Positions 25,453 to 38,744 of a stretch of DNA of 64,000 nt are shown here, in pieces. Numbering within the stretch: the first letter of the stretch is position 1; the number at the start of each line of letters is the position of its first letter. The notes under the pieces are model-generated. The model did not search any database and was not told the DNA's origin. It was given only the letters and a program-made list of their open reading frames with translations. Source of the stretch: Melioribacteraceae bacterium (lineage in GTDB: Bacteria; Bacteroidota; Ignavibacteria; Ignavibacteriales; Melioribacteraceae); assembly GCA_019638015.1 (NCBI GenBank), contig JAHBUP010000001.1:3256424-3320423 (forward strand). The letters are read 5' to 3'. Both the position numbers and the translations under genes were made by a program.

Positions 25453-26115
25453 TTAATTTCCAGAATAAGAAAAATAGCTCTCACCATTTTCCTTTTGATG
25501 AATGATAAGCAAGTCTGCTCTAACCAATTTTATTAATGTCCTTGAAGCTCTACGATCTGAAACATTTGCAATTTTCCCAAGCTGCTTCACAGTTATAGTT
25601 TCATTCTTATCCAAATACTCAAACACAATTTTTTCCAAACTCCCAACCGTATAGTTTACCAGTTTCGAATCTCTGCTCTGGGTTTGCAAAATTTTGATCA
25701 TCTCTTTCGAGGCAAGTACGCTTTTATCATTAATTCTAACATAAACCTGTGCCGAATTCAAATCCATTTCTTTTTTATAATCTTGCATTCTATTTGGTTT
25801 GAATTCAGACTCGAATACTTGAACAGCAATCAAATCTTTTTTTTCAATTTCTATGGACTCTAGCTTATATTGAACTGCAGGTTCACAATACCTTTCGGCT
25901 GTTTCTTTGATAAGCTCAATATCCGATCTTTCACTTTCTAATCCGTAAATCGATCCATCATCCTCAACTCCAAAGAGTATATAACCACCTCTCGTATTTG
26001 CAAAGGCAATCATTTCCTTGGCTATTTTTTCATGTGAAGAAAATCTCTGCTTAAACTCTATTGTAATATTCTCTCCATGCTCAATCATCTGAATAATTTT
26101 TTTTCGGGTTATCAT
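25453..26115 (-). CDS. AlbA_2/Schlafen-type DNA-binding regulator
   Basis: 220 residues. The N-terminal ~130 are an AlbA_2 (Schlafen-like) domain with IEFKQRFSSHEKIAKEMIAFAN and GGYILFGVEDDGSIYGL. The C-terminal ~70 are a winged-helix-like segment (TVKQLGKIANVSDRRASRTLIKLV). This layout belongs to putative transcriptional regulators. It starts with ATG four bases after the stop of the PorW-like gene and is probably co-transcribed with it. Target unknown. Confidence 0.83.
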   Translation of the reverse strand: MITRKKIIQMIEHGENITIEFKQRFSSHEKIAKEMIAFANTRGGYILFGVEDDGSIYGLESERSDIELIKETAERYCEPAVQYKLESIEIEKKDLIAVQVFESEFKPNRMQDYKKEMDLNSAQVYVRINDKSVLASKEMIKILQTQSRDSKLVNYTVGSLEKIVFEYLDKNETITVKQLGKIANVSDRRASRTLIKLVRADLLIIHQKENGESYFSYSGN

Positions 26116-26119
26116 ACAT

Positions 26120-28609
26120 CTAAGGGTCTTTTATAAATTTGGCGGGCGCAGCCAAAGTATCTTTCTTCGTTTTCAAACTATCAACGAAAACTTCTTTTTT
26201 GGGCAATTGTGAATTTTTTCTTTTATTAGTGATACTGTCAGGGAAAGCAACATCATCATCTATTTGGTTGTTTATTAAAACCGTATCCTTTCTGGTCTTT
26301 AAACTATCTAGGTACGCCTCTCTCCTTTTGGCCTGCAAAATTCGTCTTTGAATTGCAATACTATCGGGAAAGGCTTCTTCATCGAGAAGAGTCGTTTTCG
26401 TTTGTGTTGAATCATCATTAGCTACGACTTTTTTCTCCTCAATCAATTTCTGTTCTTCAGCTTTTAATTTTTCTTCTTCTTGCTTTTTCCTTTTTTCAAC
26501 TTCTGACTGATAATTAGTGTACTTATCAGAAACAGCCTTGGCATAATTAGTAGTTTTAAATCCATCAACTAATTTACCATATGCAACCGCGGCTGAATCA
26601 TACTGTTTCAAATCATTTTCGAATATAACTCCTATGTGCATTAAAGCTTTGGGTACTAAAGGTGAGGAGGGATTATCAGCAATTAATTTTCTATACTCAT
26701 CTATCGCCGCCTGATAATTTCCATTATAATAAATTTCCTCAGCTTTGCTGTATGCTCTCTCAGCAGGATCCGTATCTTGAGATAATATTTTCTTCTCTTC
26801 CTTTTTTAATAAACCAAGTTTTTCTCCAGCAGCCGACCACAAAGGATGTTTTTCATATTTATCATATATAATTTGATAAAGACTATCCGCTTTTACACTA
26901 TCATCCAATGTTTCATAATAGGTACCAAGCGCAAATAAAGCTTGTACCATGGCCGGTTTATCGGCATAATCTGTGATGGTTTTGTTGAAATAATAGTATG
27001 CCGAATCTAAAACTTCCAGTTCAGAGAAAAACAGATTACCCAAATCGTAATAATCTTGTGCTATAAAGTACTTCAATGTGTCAACCGAGTAGTTTAATTT
27101 AGCGGGTTGCTTTAGTAATCCTAGTGCAATTTGTTGTGCTGGTGTCAGAACGGTGTTTTTATCCTTTGGATCGATCTGTAATTGAGACATCTGCTGTTGA
27201 GGGTTCTGCTGGAATTGTTGTGCTTGATTTTTCTGCTGTTCGGCAATTTTTTCCTGTTCGGCCTGGTATTCCCTGTAAGCAAAAGCATAATCAATTGAAT
27301 CGCGAATGAAACGATCAGGATTTACATTATACTCAAGTTGTAAAAAACTCGCATTTATTTTTGTATGAACTGTGGTAAACTTTTCAAAATTTCTTACTCT
27401 TTTAATCACTTCGGCTTTTTGTTCTGCCGGGATAAGTGACAAGACAGCTTTATTGTAATACTTTAAGGTGCTATCATAATCACGGTAATACTTTTCATAA
27501 ATCTCCCCAATTTTGGATGAAGCAATTCCTCCTGTAGGTTTGTTTTTATAGACCGAGTCAACCTCCACAAATAATTTGAATGCGGTTTCATACTCCTCGG
27601 TTTCAATGTAAATCTGCCCTAGTTCAATTAAAATTTCATCCAAATAATTTACAAACTTTCCCTCATTGCTCAATTGAACAAATTCTTTTTTACTATCATC
27701 TACTCTATCAAGTTGTTTTAACAATTTAGCATATTCTAACCTGCTTCTATATTCCGTTTCAAAAGTAGGTGAATAATCAAGTACTTTTTTATATGAATTG
27801 AGAGCTAGATCGTTCTCATTAATTTTTTGATAAATATTTCCTAATTGGAAGTACACCAGCGCACGCATCTCATCATCATCCGTGTGCTCTAAATAATTAT
27901 TAGATTCAGTGATCGCATTAGAGTATTCATTTCTAAATAAATAAAAACTTATTTTGGTTATCACTGCTTCATTAAATAGTTCATCATCTTCAATTTCAAG
28001 CGCTTTCGTTTTAACTTCATCTAAAAGTTTAATGCCAATATCAAATTCTCTGAGCTGAAGATGTGTTTTAGCGAGCCATATTTTATTTTGATCGGAGAAA
28101 TCATTTTCGCCTAAACCAGAAAGTTCAATAAACTTTCTTTGCGCTCGCGCATATTCCTGTTGATAATAAAGAGCTTTCCCTGTCATGAATAAGGCGTTAA
28201 CGAAGAATGAGGATTCTTGATCATACTGTAAAATCTTTGAACATTTTTCAATAACTTTTTTGAGATTTTCAGCTACGCTTCCAGTCATTACACCAGGTTG
28301 ACTAGCAAATTGCTGTTGATAACCAGCGCCTTGCCCTTGCATTCCCATCTGTCTCTGTTGTTGCTGTTGTAAAGTTGGATTTAAGTTTTGTGAAGTATTT
28401 CTGTTTGTTGTTTGATCTTCCCTAAAGGCAAATATATCGGTTTTGTTTTTAAGGATTTCTTCTTCTGTTTGATCAAATAATGATTTGGCATTGTAGTAAG
28501 TGTTGAAGTAAGTAGTGAAATCCCGCCACATACCACAACCTGTCATAATTAAAGAAACAACAATAAAGGATGAGAACAAAAATAGTTTTTGAATGATTGT
28601 AGCTTTCAT
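26120..28609 (-). CDS. Large TPR lipoprotein, PorW/SprE-like
   Basis: 829 residues. Signal peptide with lipobox TGC near residue 25, followed by WRDFTTYFNTYYNAKSLFDQ, which resembles the start of PorW/SprE lipoproteins of the type IX secretion system. A Gln-rich low-complexity segment (about 70-100) precedes more than ten TPR-like helices, then a coiled region KKQEEEKLKAEEQKLIEEKK. The last ~90 residues are two near-identical ~43-residue repeats of the type AFPDSI...DSLKTxKDT. I use ATG 28609; the preceding in-frame TTG lacks support. glnB lies upstream. T9SS connection is inference. Confidence 0.8.
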   Translation of the reverse strand: MKATIIQKLFLFSSFIVVSLIMTGCGMWRDFTTYFNTYYNAKSLFDQTEEEILKNKTDIFAFREDQTTNRNTSQNLNPTLQQQQQRQMGMQGQGAGYQQQFASQPGVMTGSVAENLKKVIEKCSKILQYDQESSFFVNALFMTGKALYYQQEYARAQRKFIELSGLGENDFSDQNKIWLAKTHLQLREFDIGIKLLDEVKTKALEIEDDELFNEAVITKISFYLFRNEYSNAITESNNYLEHTDDDEMRALVYFQLGNIYQKINENDLALNSYKKVLDYSPTFETEYRSRLEYAKLLKQLDRVDDSKKEFVQLSNEGKFVNYLDEILIELGQIYIETEEYETAFKLFVEVDSVYKNKPTGGIASSKIGEIYEKYYRDYDSTLKYYNKAVLSLIPAEQKAEVIKRVRNFEKFTTVHTKINASFLQLEYNVNPDRFIRDSIDYAFAYREYQAEQEKIAEQQKNQAQQFQQNPQQQMSQLQIDPKDKNTVLTPAQQIALGLLKQPAKLNYSVDTLKYFIAQDYYDLGNLFFSELEVLDSAYYYFNKTITDYADKPAMVQALFALGTYYETLDDSVKADSLYQIIYDKYEKHPLWSAAGEKLGLLKKEEKKILSQDTDPAERAYSKAEEIYYNGNYQAAIDEYRKLIADNPSSPLVPKALMHIGVIFENDLKQYDSAAVAYGKLVDGFKTTNYAKAVSDKYTNYQSEVEKRKKQEEEKLKAEEQKLIEEKKVVANDDSTQTKTTLLDEEAFPDSIAIQRRILQAKRREAYLDSLKTRKDTVLINNQIDDDVAFPDSITNKRKNSQLPKKEVFVDSLKTKKDTLAAPAKFIKDP

Positions 28610-28663
28610 AATTTTCAATTTAATGTTAGTAAAAAGTATAAACTATTATAAGTTCCTCCTTAT

Positions 28664-32073
<3,410 letters not shown>

Positions 32074-32276
32074 CAATTTCTCCAACTTTTTCGGGGTAGA
32101 AAGTTATAAATATGGGTTTTGAAATGCAATGAAAGTAAATTATCACCTAATTACATTACTGGCCGTTTTTACTTAATTACAGATTAATTGTTTCTAAATT
32201 TAATCTAATTTATCTCAATTGTGCATTTTAGTTAAAGTAGGTTTATTTTTACTCTCGAATTATAAATGAGAGCCTT

Positions 32277-35063
32277 TTGCCTGAATCTAAAGCTGAGTTA
32301 TCCAATAATTTAGTTCGAAAATTGATTGAATTATCAGAGGGGAAAATCTCTCCAGATAATCTCGAATTGCTAATTGATTCGTTGGAATACGAGACTTCAA
32401 AATTTCATTTTGATTCTTCCGCCGAAGCCAATCTCATAAGAATATTTAATTCCATTTTTGATATTACTTCGTTTCTATCCGATTTGATTAAGTACCCACA
32501 TCAAATAGAAATTTTGACAGCTATAGCATCGAGCAGTAATTATTTAACCGACATTGTGGTTCGAAATCCCGAATATCTGTATCAGGTATTTGAACGGAAA
32601 TATTTGACCGAGACAGTGACATCCGGCAATATCGAATTTGAAATAAAAGAGGGGATCGAGAAGTTCAACTCGTTCTCTGCTCAATTAAATTTTTTACGAC
32701 AATTTAAAAAACGTACTACTTTAAAGATTGGAATAGCCGATATTCTTGGCATTTTAGATATCAATCAAATTACTTCAAGCATTTCTGCAGTGGCAAATGC
32801 TATTAACGCAAAACTGTTTTCATTATGTTATGATGAAGTACTCAACAAGTATGGATTAAAATTTGTATCGAATAGTTACGCACTTTGCTCCCTCGGTAAA
32901 TTAGGCGGAAATGAACTTAATTACAGTTCAGATATTGATCTTATTTTGTTTTATGACCACAACACTAATTTTGCCTCCATAAAAAAAGAATATCATGAAT
33001 TACTCATAGAAGCTGCAGAATTGTATATAAAATCATCTACCGCAGTTACGGATCGTGGATTTATTTATCGTGTTGATTTTCGGCTCAGACCCGATGGGAA
33101 ATTTTCCCCTCTTTGTAAATCGATTTTTGATTACATGAGGTATTATGAATCGAGAGGCGAAGATTGGGAAAGACAGATGCTGATCAAATTAAATTTTATT
33201 TGCGGTGACAGAAAACTATACAATAAATTTTACGACTTTATAACGCCCTATATTTATCCCTCCAGTTTTTCCTCTTCAATTAAAGAAAAAATCCGGCTGA
33301 TGAAGCAGAATATTGAGCGACATAATCCGGATAAAGGAAACATTAAGACATTTAGTGGAGGAATTAGGGATATCGAATTTACTGTTCAGGCGCTCCAACT
33401 TTTAAATGGCGGTAAAAATCCTGTTCTTCGAACAGGGAATACAATTGAAGCTATGCGAAAGCTCACACAATTTAAGCTATTGAAAACAGATGAGCAGGAT
33501 ACTTTCATAAACGCGTATTCATTTTATAGAAAGATTGAACACTTTCTACAACTAATGAATGATACACAGACCCATCTAATTCCCGAGAACAAAGATTTAA
33601 TTAGAAAAATCTCTCTCTATACCAATTTTATTAATGAAGATGAATTTATTTCCCAGCTGGAACTCTACCGCAAAAAAGTAAGAATGATTTATGATGCCAT
33701 TCTTTCAAATGATAGCGAAGTTAATAAGAGCAGTATCGAATCGATCCAATTTAAAGACAGAATAAAAGCCGATAAGAATTTTAGATTTCTCCGAACGGGA
33801 ATTGGAATAATTGATCGTAAAGAATTTGATTCTCGTACAATCGAATCATTTTTAATGCTTGAAAAATCTTTAATAAAATATTTAACTAAATCTGCATCAC
33901 CAGATAAAGTATTAGAAAATCTAGTAAAAGTGATTCGCTCTACAAAATTTGTTGGTATCTGGTATAGTGAATTCAGATCCTCTAAAATATTTAATGATTT
34001 TTTGCGCACTTGTGAATTCAGTCAAAAAGCAATTGATCTTTTATCAACCAATAAATTGGTAGAAGAATTTTTTCTTTCCGGAAATGCCTACCAAAAGTAT
34101 CCTGAGGATGAGATTCCTAATTATTCATCTTCCGAAATTATATTCTTGTGCAGTTTTCAATTTGGTTTGGGTTTAATTTCACAGCAAAAATTATCCAATT
34201 GGCTTGGTTTGTTTGTTGACAGCAAAATCAAGCAATGTAATAAACCCGATTATTGCAAATATTTTATAGGCGCAATGGGAAGCTATGGAACATCAAGTTT
34301 GAGTTTCTCATCAGATATTGATTTAGTTGTTGTAGCCGAAACCGTGGAAGGATTTCCTCTAATCCAGTCTGATTTTCAAAATTTTCTTAATGAAATAAAA
34401 AAGCTGTTGTTCCCATTTCAAGTTGATTTTAGGCTTCGCCCAGAAGGAAATAAATCCCCTTTGGTAATCGATATTTCCAATTACGATAGTTATTTGTCGG
34501 AAAGGGCAAGATTGTGGGAATTTCAATCTCTAATTAAATTGAGATTTGTGGATGGCGATAAAGAACTTTATACCAAACTTAATAAGTTGATTAGAAAACA
34601 TTTTAACAGATTCGAGAGTAATCATATTTCCAGAGAAATGTTAAGTATGTACAAACTTATCCAATCACAGCAAATAAAAACGAGCGGCTCAGGTGTAAAT
34701 ATCAAAAAAGATCGCGGCACATTAATGACAATCGATTTCATTGTTCAATCTCTGATCTTTAAAAACAAAGCAATTTTAAAAGATGTTATTGGCAAAAGTA
34801 CTCCTTCAGTATTTAATAAAATAAAGAGAGTTACCTCAGAGGCTGATGTTAAAACTTTATATGCTCATTACAAATACCTTAAAAAGATAGAGATCGTGAT
34901 TCAGAATTTATTTAATCTCGACAATACCTTGATCCCACAGGATGCAGATAAAAGGAGCATTATTTCAAAGTCATTAAAGCTTAATAACTCGCAAATACTT
35001 GTTGATGATATTGCCCGCATAACTAAACATAATAATTTACTTTTTGATAAATATGTCAATTAA
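32277..35063 (+). CDS. glnE: Glutamine synthetase adenylyltransferase/deadenylylase
   Basis: 928-residue bifunctional enzyme adding or removing AMP on glutamine synthetase under P-II control. Two nucleotidyltransferase domains are visible: GKLGGNELNYSSDIDLILFY (about residues 209-229) and GSYGTSSLSFSSDIDLVVV (about 668-686), each with a DxD pair. Both have RLRPxG motifs (VDFRLRPDGK, VDFRLRPEGN). The start is TTG at 32277; no in-frame ATG is nearby and a GAGAG lies upstream, so the exact start is uncertain. Divergent from secA; overlaps the DUF2723 gene by 11 bases. Confidence 0.95.
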   Translation: MPESKAELSNNLVRKLIELSEGKISPDNLELLIDSLEYETSKFHFDSSAEANLIRIFNSIFDITSFLSDLIKYPHQIEILTAIASSSNYLTDIVVRNPEYLYQVFERKYLTETVTSGNIEFEIKEGIEKFNSFSAQLNFLRQFKKRTTLKIGIADILGILDINQITSSISAVANAINAKLFSLCYDEVLNKYGLKFVSNSYALCSLGKLGGNELNYSSDIDLILFYDHNTNFASIKKEYHELLIEAAELYIKSSTAVTDRGFIYRVDFRLRPDGKFSPLCKSIFDYMRYYESRGEDWERQMLIKLNFICGDRKLYNKFYDFITPYIYPSSFSSSIKEKIRLMKQNIERHNPDKGNIKTFSGGIRDIEFTVQALQLLNGGKNPVLRTGNTIEAMRKLTQFKLLKTDEQDTFINAYSFYRKIEHFLQLMNDTQTHLIPENKDLIRKISLYTNFINEDEFISQLELYRKKVRMIYDAILSNDSEVNKSSIESIQFKDRIKADKNFRFLRTGIGIIDRKEFDSRTIESFLMLEKSLIKYLTKSASPDKVLENLVKVIRSTKFVGIWYSEFRSSKIFNDFLRTCEFSQKAIDLLSTNKLVEEFFLSGNAYQKYPEDEIPNYSSSEIIFLCSFQFGLGLISQQKLSNWLGLFVDSKIKQCNKPDYCKYFIGAMGSYGTSSLSFSSDIDLVVVAETVEGFPLIQSDFQNFLNEIKKLLFPFQVDFRLRPEGNKSPLVIDISNYDSYLSERARLWEFQSLIKLRFVDGDKELYTKLNKLIRKHFNRFESNHISREMLSMYKLIQSQQIKTSGSGVNIKKDRGTLMTIDFIVQSLIFKNKAILKDVIGKSTPSVFNKIKRVTSEADVKTLYAHYKYLKKIEIVIQNLFNLDNTLIPQDADKRSIISKSLKLNNSQILVDDIARITKHNNLLFDKYVN

Positions 35064-36954
35064 GAGAATAGATTTACCGAAATTATTTCCTTTAGCAAGC
35101 GGATTATTGGTATTTATTATTTATCTATTTACACTCGCGCCTTCAGTTATTCAGATTGATTCGGGTGAACTCGCGGCTGTTCAAGCTACACTTGGCATCG
35201 CGCATCCAACCGGTTATCCACTCTTCACTGTTCTAGGTTTTTTGTTTCAATTGATTCCAATACCGGTTACAACAATTTATAAATTGAATCTACTTTCCTC
35301 TGTTTGGTCTGCACTGGCTGTTGCTACGTTTTCAGTATTTGTATTTGATGTACTAAAATATGTGTTGTCGAAGCAGTCAGTAAATAAACGGGAAAAGTCA
35401 AAAGAGACTACTATAAATCAAACAGTATTAATATTTATATCGGTTGGCTCAGCATTAATAATGGGATTGGGCAAAACTTTTTGGATGCAGTCTACTTCTG
35501 TTGAGGTTTATTCACTTCAAACCTTTTTATTTAGTTTGATTCTGCTCTTTTCATTTAGAGGATTTTCAAATACAGTTGACAAGAACTGTTGGATTATATG
35601 CGCTTTTGTTATTGGGCTTTCCTTCTCAAACCATATGACAACTATTCTTACATTACCCCTTGTTATTGGTCTCTGGTATATTCAGACTAATCACATTGGG
35701 AAGAAATTGAATAAGTTATTATTTTTTATCGTCATTGTTATCTTAACTGCCGGACTCTTTTACTCCTATTTACCATTACGGTCAGTTTTCCAGCCCTATT
35801 TTAATTGGGGGAACCCAATTAATTTTGAGAATTTCTTGCGTCATATCTCCGGTAAACAGTACCAGATTTGGCTATTCAGTTCATTCGAATCGGCCCAAAA
35901 ACAGTTTAGTTTTTACGTATCAAATTTTAGAAATGAATTTGTTTATACCGGAATCATAATTGGATTAACGGGAATTGTAAGAATTGCTATTCTGAATTTT
36001 AAGCTTGCAATGATTTTAATAAGCACATTTTTGATTTCAATTCTTTATACCATCAATTATGATATAGCAGATATTGATTCTTACTTCCTTTTTTCGTTTA
36101 TGATTTTTTCCCTTTTTGTTTCATTCGGATTGGTTTATTTATTTATTTTTTTATTTAACAAGATAAAAAACGAAACCGCAACTATCTCTTTGATTTTATC
36201 TTTTGCAATTCTTCCCCAATTAACTAATTATAACGCGGTTAACCAGCGCAGTAATTATGTATTTGAAGACTATACAAAACTCATATTAAATAGTGTTGAG
36301 CCAAACTCATTAATATTTTCATACCAGTGGGATTATTTTATTTCCCCCTCCTATTACTTTCAAAAAGTTGAGAACTATAGAAATGACGTTATTGTAATTG
36401 ATAAAGAACTACTCAGAAGATCATGGTATTTAAACCAATTAGAAAATAATTATCCAGAATTATCCTCACAAATAGAAAAGGTACAAAGACCTTTCATAAA
36501 ATCTCTAAAACCATTTGAAGCTGGTGAACCGTTTAATGCTGAATTGATAGAACAGAATTATAGAAGATTAATGACTAAGATTGTCGAGTCACGACTTCCA
36601 AATTCTTATATAGGAATTGAATTAATTCAGAATGAAATGAGTAGGGGTGAGTTTAATTTACCTGAAGGGTATACCGTGGCTCCTCACTTATTTTTATTTA
36701 AGGTAATTAAAGAAGGAGAATATTTACCCGCACCCGATCCCAATTTTAGCATCAGATTTATTGAAAAAAATGACAGATATACAGAGTTTATTAGAAATAC
36801 TATTGCAGGAATGCTAATTTACCGTTCGATGTATGAAATTCAGTTTAATAATATTGCTCAAGCTAAAAAATACATACAAAAGGTTAGAAAGGAATTCCCC
36901 GAAATAAATATCCCAAATGATCTTTTACAAAAAATTAACCAGACAATTTATTAA
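35053..36954 (+). CDS. DUF2723 (GT117-like) membrane protein
   Basis: 633 residues with about eleven N-terminal hydrophobic segments and a soluble C-terminal part (about 430-633). The signature IDSGELAAVQATLGIAHPTGYPLF at about residues 34-57 is the DUF2723 block, related to O-mannosyl/oligosaccharyl-transferase-like enzymes. A later NHMTT and YSYLPLRS motif (about 195 and 238) also match. Probably a lipid-linked sugar transferase. ATG 35053 lies inside the end of glnE. It converges on the DUF4837 gene with a four-base overlap of stops. Confidence 0.9.
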   Translation: MSIKRIDLPKLFPLASGLLVFIIYLFTLAPSVIQIDSGELAAVQATLGIAHPTGYPLFTVLGFLFQLIPIPVTTIYKLNLLSSVWSALAVATFSVFVFDVLKYVLSKQSVNKREKSKETTINQTVLIFISVGSALIMGLGKTFWMQSTSVEVYSLQTFLFSLILLFSFRGFSNTVDKNCWIICAFVIGLSFSNHMTTILTLPLVIGLWYIQTNHIGKKLNKLLFFIVIVILTAGLFYSYLPLRSVFQPYFNWGNPINFENFLRHISGKQYQIWLFSSFESAQKQFSFYVSNFRNEFVYTGIIIGLTGIVRIAILNFKLAMILISTFLISILYTINYDIADIDSYFLFSFMIFSLFVSFGLVYLFIFLFNKIKNETATISLILSFAILPQLTNYNAVNQRSNYVFEDYTKLILNSVEPNSLIFSYQWDYFISPSYYFQKVENYRNDVIVIDKELLRRSWYLNQLENNYPELSSQIEKVQRPFIKSLKPFEAGEPFNAELIEQNYRRLMTKIVESRLPNSYIGIELIQNEMSRGEFNLPEGYTVAPHLFLFKVIKEGEYLPAPDPNFSIRFIEKNDRYTEFIRNTIAGMLIYRSMYEIQFNNIAQAKKYIQKVRKEFPEINIPNDLLQKINQTIY

Positions 36955-38054
36955 TCTAACGTTTCAAAGAGAGCTTTCTTACGATCTGGAGTTATTTCCT
37001 TATCAGTTAAAAATGATTGCAGAGTTACGTCAACCTGCTGAATAATTTTTTTCTTAAAAAATTTTGGGGCATAAACCGAACCATCAAGCATATATAATCT
37101 TTTAGTATCGTTATCATAGAATGTATAATTAACAAATGGTCCACCCATTGTAGCATCCGACATTACCCACAAACCTTGAGTCATCAGCGCATATCTTTTC
37201 AAGAAATTAGTCTCTTGAATAGAGTAATAATCATCAGCGATTCTAACAAAGCCGGAATCATCCGAAGTTCGATAGTATTTCTGAGTTAATCTATTTCTAA
37301 TAGCATTAATAGAATCTTTGTGAAACAATGATGGTGAAGCGTTTTCTATCCAATGCACAAAAATCCATCTCTCAACTTCTGTACCCGCACCTCTTCTCAG
37401 CCAAACAAAATTGTCTTCCTTTTTATTTAAGGCAATAGAAAAATCGGCTTGAACATAGATCATCCAGCCATAATCTTTTAACAGCTGTGCTTCAATATCT
37501 TTACGTTCATACTTTTCATTATATAAACTTGCAAAAAGTCTTTTATCAGAAGCTTTTTGGAAATAATAAATCAAATCTTGATGAGAATTCAGAATATTAT
37601 TTTTAAGTTTTTCGAGATTAGGAGAAGTAAGAATCATTACTAGCTGATTTTTTGCCCAAACATCATGTTTATTGATTACAGAAACAGAATCATTCATTAC
37701 CAGTAACCTGACATCTTCGGTGAGCATGTTACCAACTATTTTAGAAACTTGGTGAAGAGTATCTAATGGGGCAATAAAAAGAATATTTTTAAATTTTCTA
37801 TATTGTTCAAATTGTGAAACGTCTTTTCGTACCAGATTAAACAAGACCTCGGCTTGAGGAGTATATATGACTTTATTAAAAACCGTTAAGAGTGAAGCTT
37901 CGAGTTCATAAAAATCTGATGAATCCGCAAAAACAATTATCTCATCATCAGAGCCCCACGCATTTTTATTCTCGCCCCCACATGATAGAAATAAAAATCC
38001 ACTTACTGAGATAAGAATTGTAAATACAAAGATTTTCTTATAGTACATTTTCAT
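36951..38054 (-). CDS. DUF4837 lipoprotein
   Basis: 367 residues with a lipobox (GFLFLSC at about residue 25). The mature domain opens with NAWGSDDEIIVFADSSDF, then FNLVRKDVSQFEQYRKFKNIL and two long mixed alpha/beta halves, the arrangement seen in DUF4837, a Bacteroidota-specific family of unknown role. Two ATGs, at 38054 and 38048, are both possible. The stop region overlaps that of DUF2723 on the opposite strand. It lies 21 bases downstream of the SEC59-like gene, so likely co-transcribed with ftsH. Confidence 0.86.
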   Translation of the reverse strand: MKMYYKKIFVFTILISVSGFLFLSCGGENKNAWGSDDEIIVFADSSDFYELEASLLTVFNKVIYTPQAEVLFNLVRKDVSQFEQYRKFKNILFIAPLDTLHQVSKIVGNMLTEDVRLLVMNDSVSVINKHDVWAKNQLVMILTSPNLEKLKNNILNSHQDLIYYFQKASDKRLFASLYNEKYERKDIEAQLLKDYGWMIYVQADFSIALNKKEDNFVWLRRGAGTEVERWIFVHWIENASPSLFHKDSINAIRNRLTQKYYRTSDDSGFVRIADDYYSIQETNFLKRYALMTQGLWVMSDATMGGPFVNYTFYDNDTKRLYMLDGSVYAPKFFKKKIIQQVDVTLQSFLTDKEITPDRKKALFETLD

Positions 38055-38075
38055 TTGTTCTATTTTTAATTAAAA

Positions 38076-38744
38076 TCAATTTGGTACGTAAGGTAAAACC
38101 AAATTCAGATCAGGGAGCCATAGTGAATATAGCAGCCACATTACAATTCCAATTGATACTGGGATGGTAACATTGTCATCTGCCCAGCTACCCGAAATAT
38201 TTTCGGCAAGTGCGCCAATTCCAACTGCAATAAATCCTATAAGATATTCTTGAAAAGAACCGGAAATTTTTGGTGTAAAAAGAATCACCGCACAAGAAAA
38301 AACGAAAAACGCTAGAGTCCCCTCTAAACTTTTAAAAAGGAATTTTGTTCTTCCAAATCTTCTACCGATCAAAGCCGCTGCCATATCGCCGACAATTAAA
38401 ACCGCAAAGCCGGCAATTGCAAAAATTTTAGGGAATAAAAAGATCACTAAAACCGCAGAAATTAAAACGTAAGTCGCACCACTTAGATTTTTTTTCTTTG
38501 AATCTTTCTCATGATTACGCATCATAAATCCAAAGATTTTATCAATAAAACCCTGTAGCGGTTTTGAGTAGTACCGTCCATAATCGATCATTAATGAGAG
38601 AAGAGCCATTGGGAACAAAATACTAAGTGTTGTTTCCTTAGTAAGGAAATAGTAGCCAATAGGAATTGAAAGCGAACAGAGATGCACTAACTTTCTAAGA
38701 ATCTCGCTTTTATAATCAATGGTTGCTCTTTCACTAGTTGTCAT
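38076..38744 (-). CDS. SEC59/VTE5-like lipid kinase or cytidylyltransferase-family membrane protein
   Basis: 222 residues with about six hydrophobic segments. [17 protein letters not shown] near residue 16 and [28 protein letters not shown] (about 118-145) match the CTP-dependent dolichol kinase/phytol kinase/phosphatidate cytidylyltransferase superfamily, in particular the short SEC59/VTE5 group. It probably phosphorylates or activates a lipid alcohol or lipid phosphate at the membrane. The ATG lies 11 bases inside ftsH, giving translational coupling. Confidence 0.85.
   Translation of the reverse strand: MTTSERATIDYKSEILRKLVHLCSLSIPIGYYFLTKETTLSILFPMALLSLMIDYGRYYSKPLQGFIDKIFGFMMRNHEKDSKKKNLSGATYVLISAVLVIFLFPKIFAIAGFAVLIVGDMAAALIGRRFGRTKFLFKSLEGTLAFFVFSCAVILFTPKISGSFQEYLIGFIAVGIGALAENISGSWADDNVTIPVSIGIVMWLLYSLWLPDLNLVLPYVPN

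Noticed and set aside
32181..32206. AGATTAA/TTAATCT inverted repeat between secA and glnE
   Set aside because: Seven-base AT-only arms are expected by chance in such AT-rich DNA.
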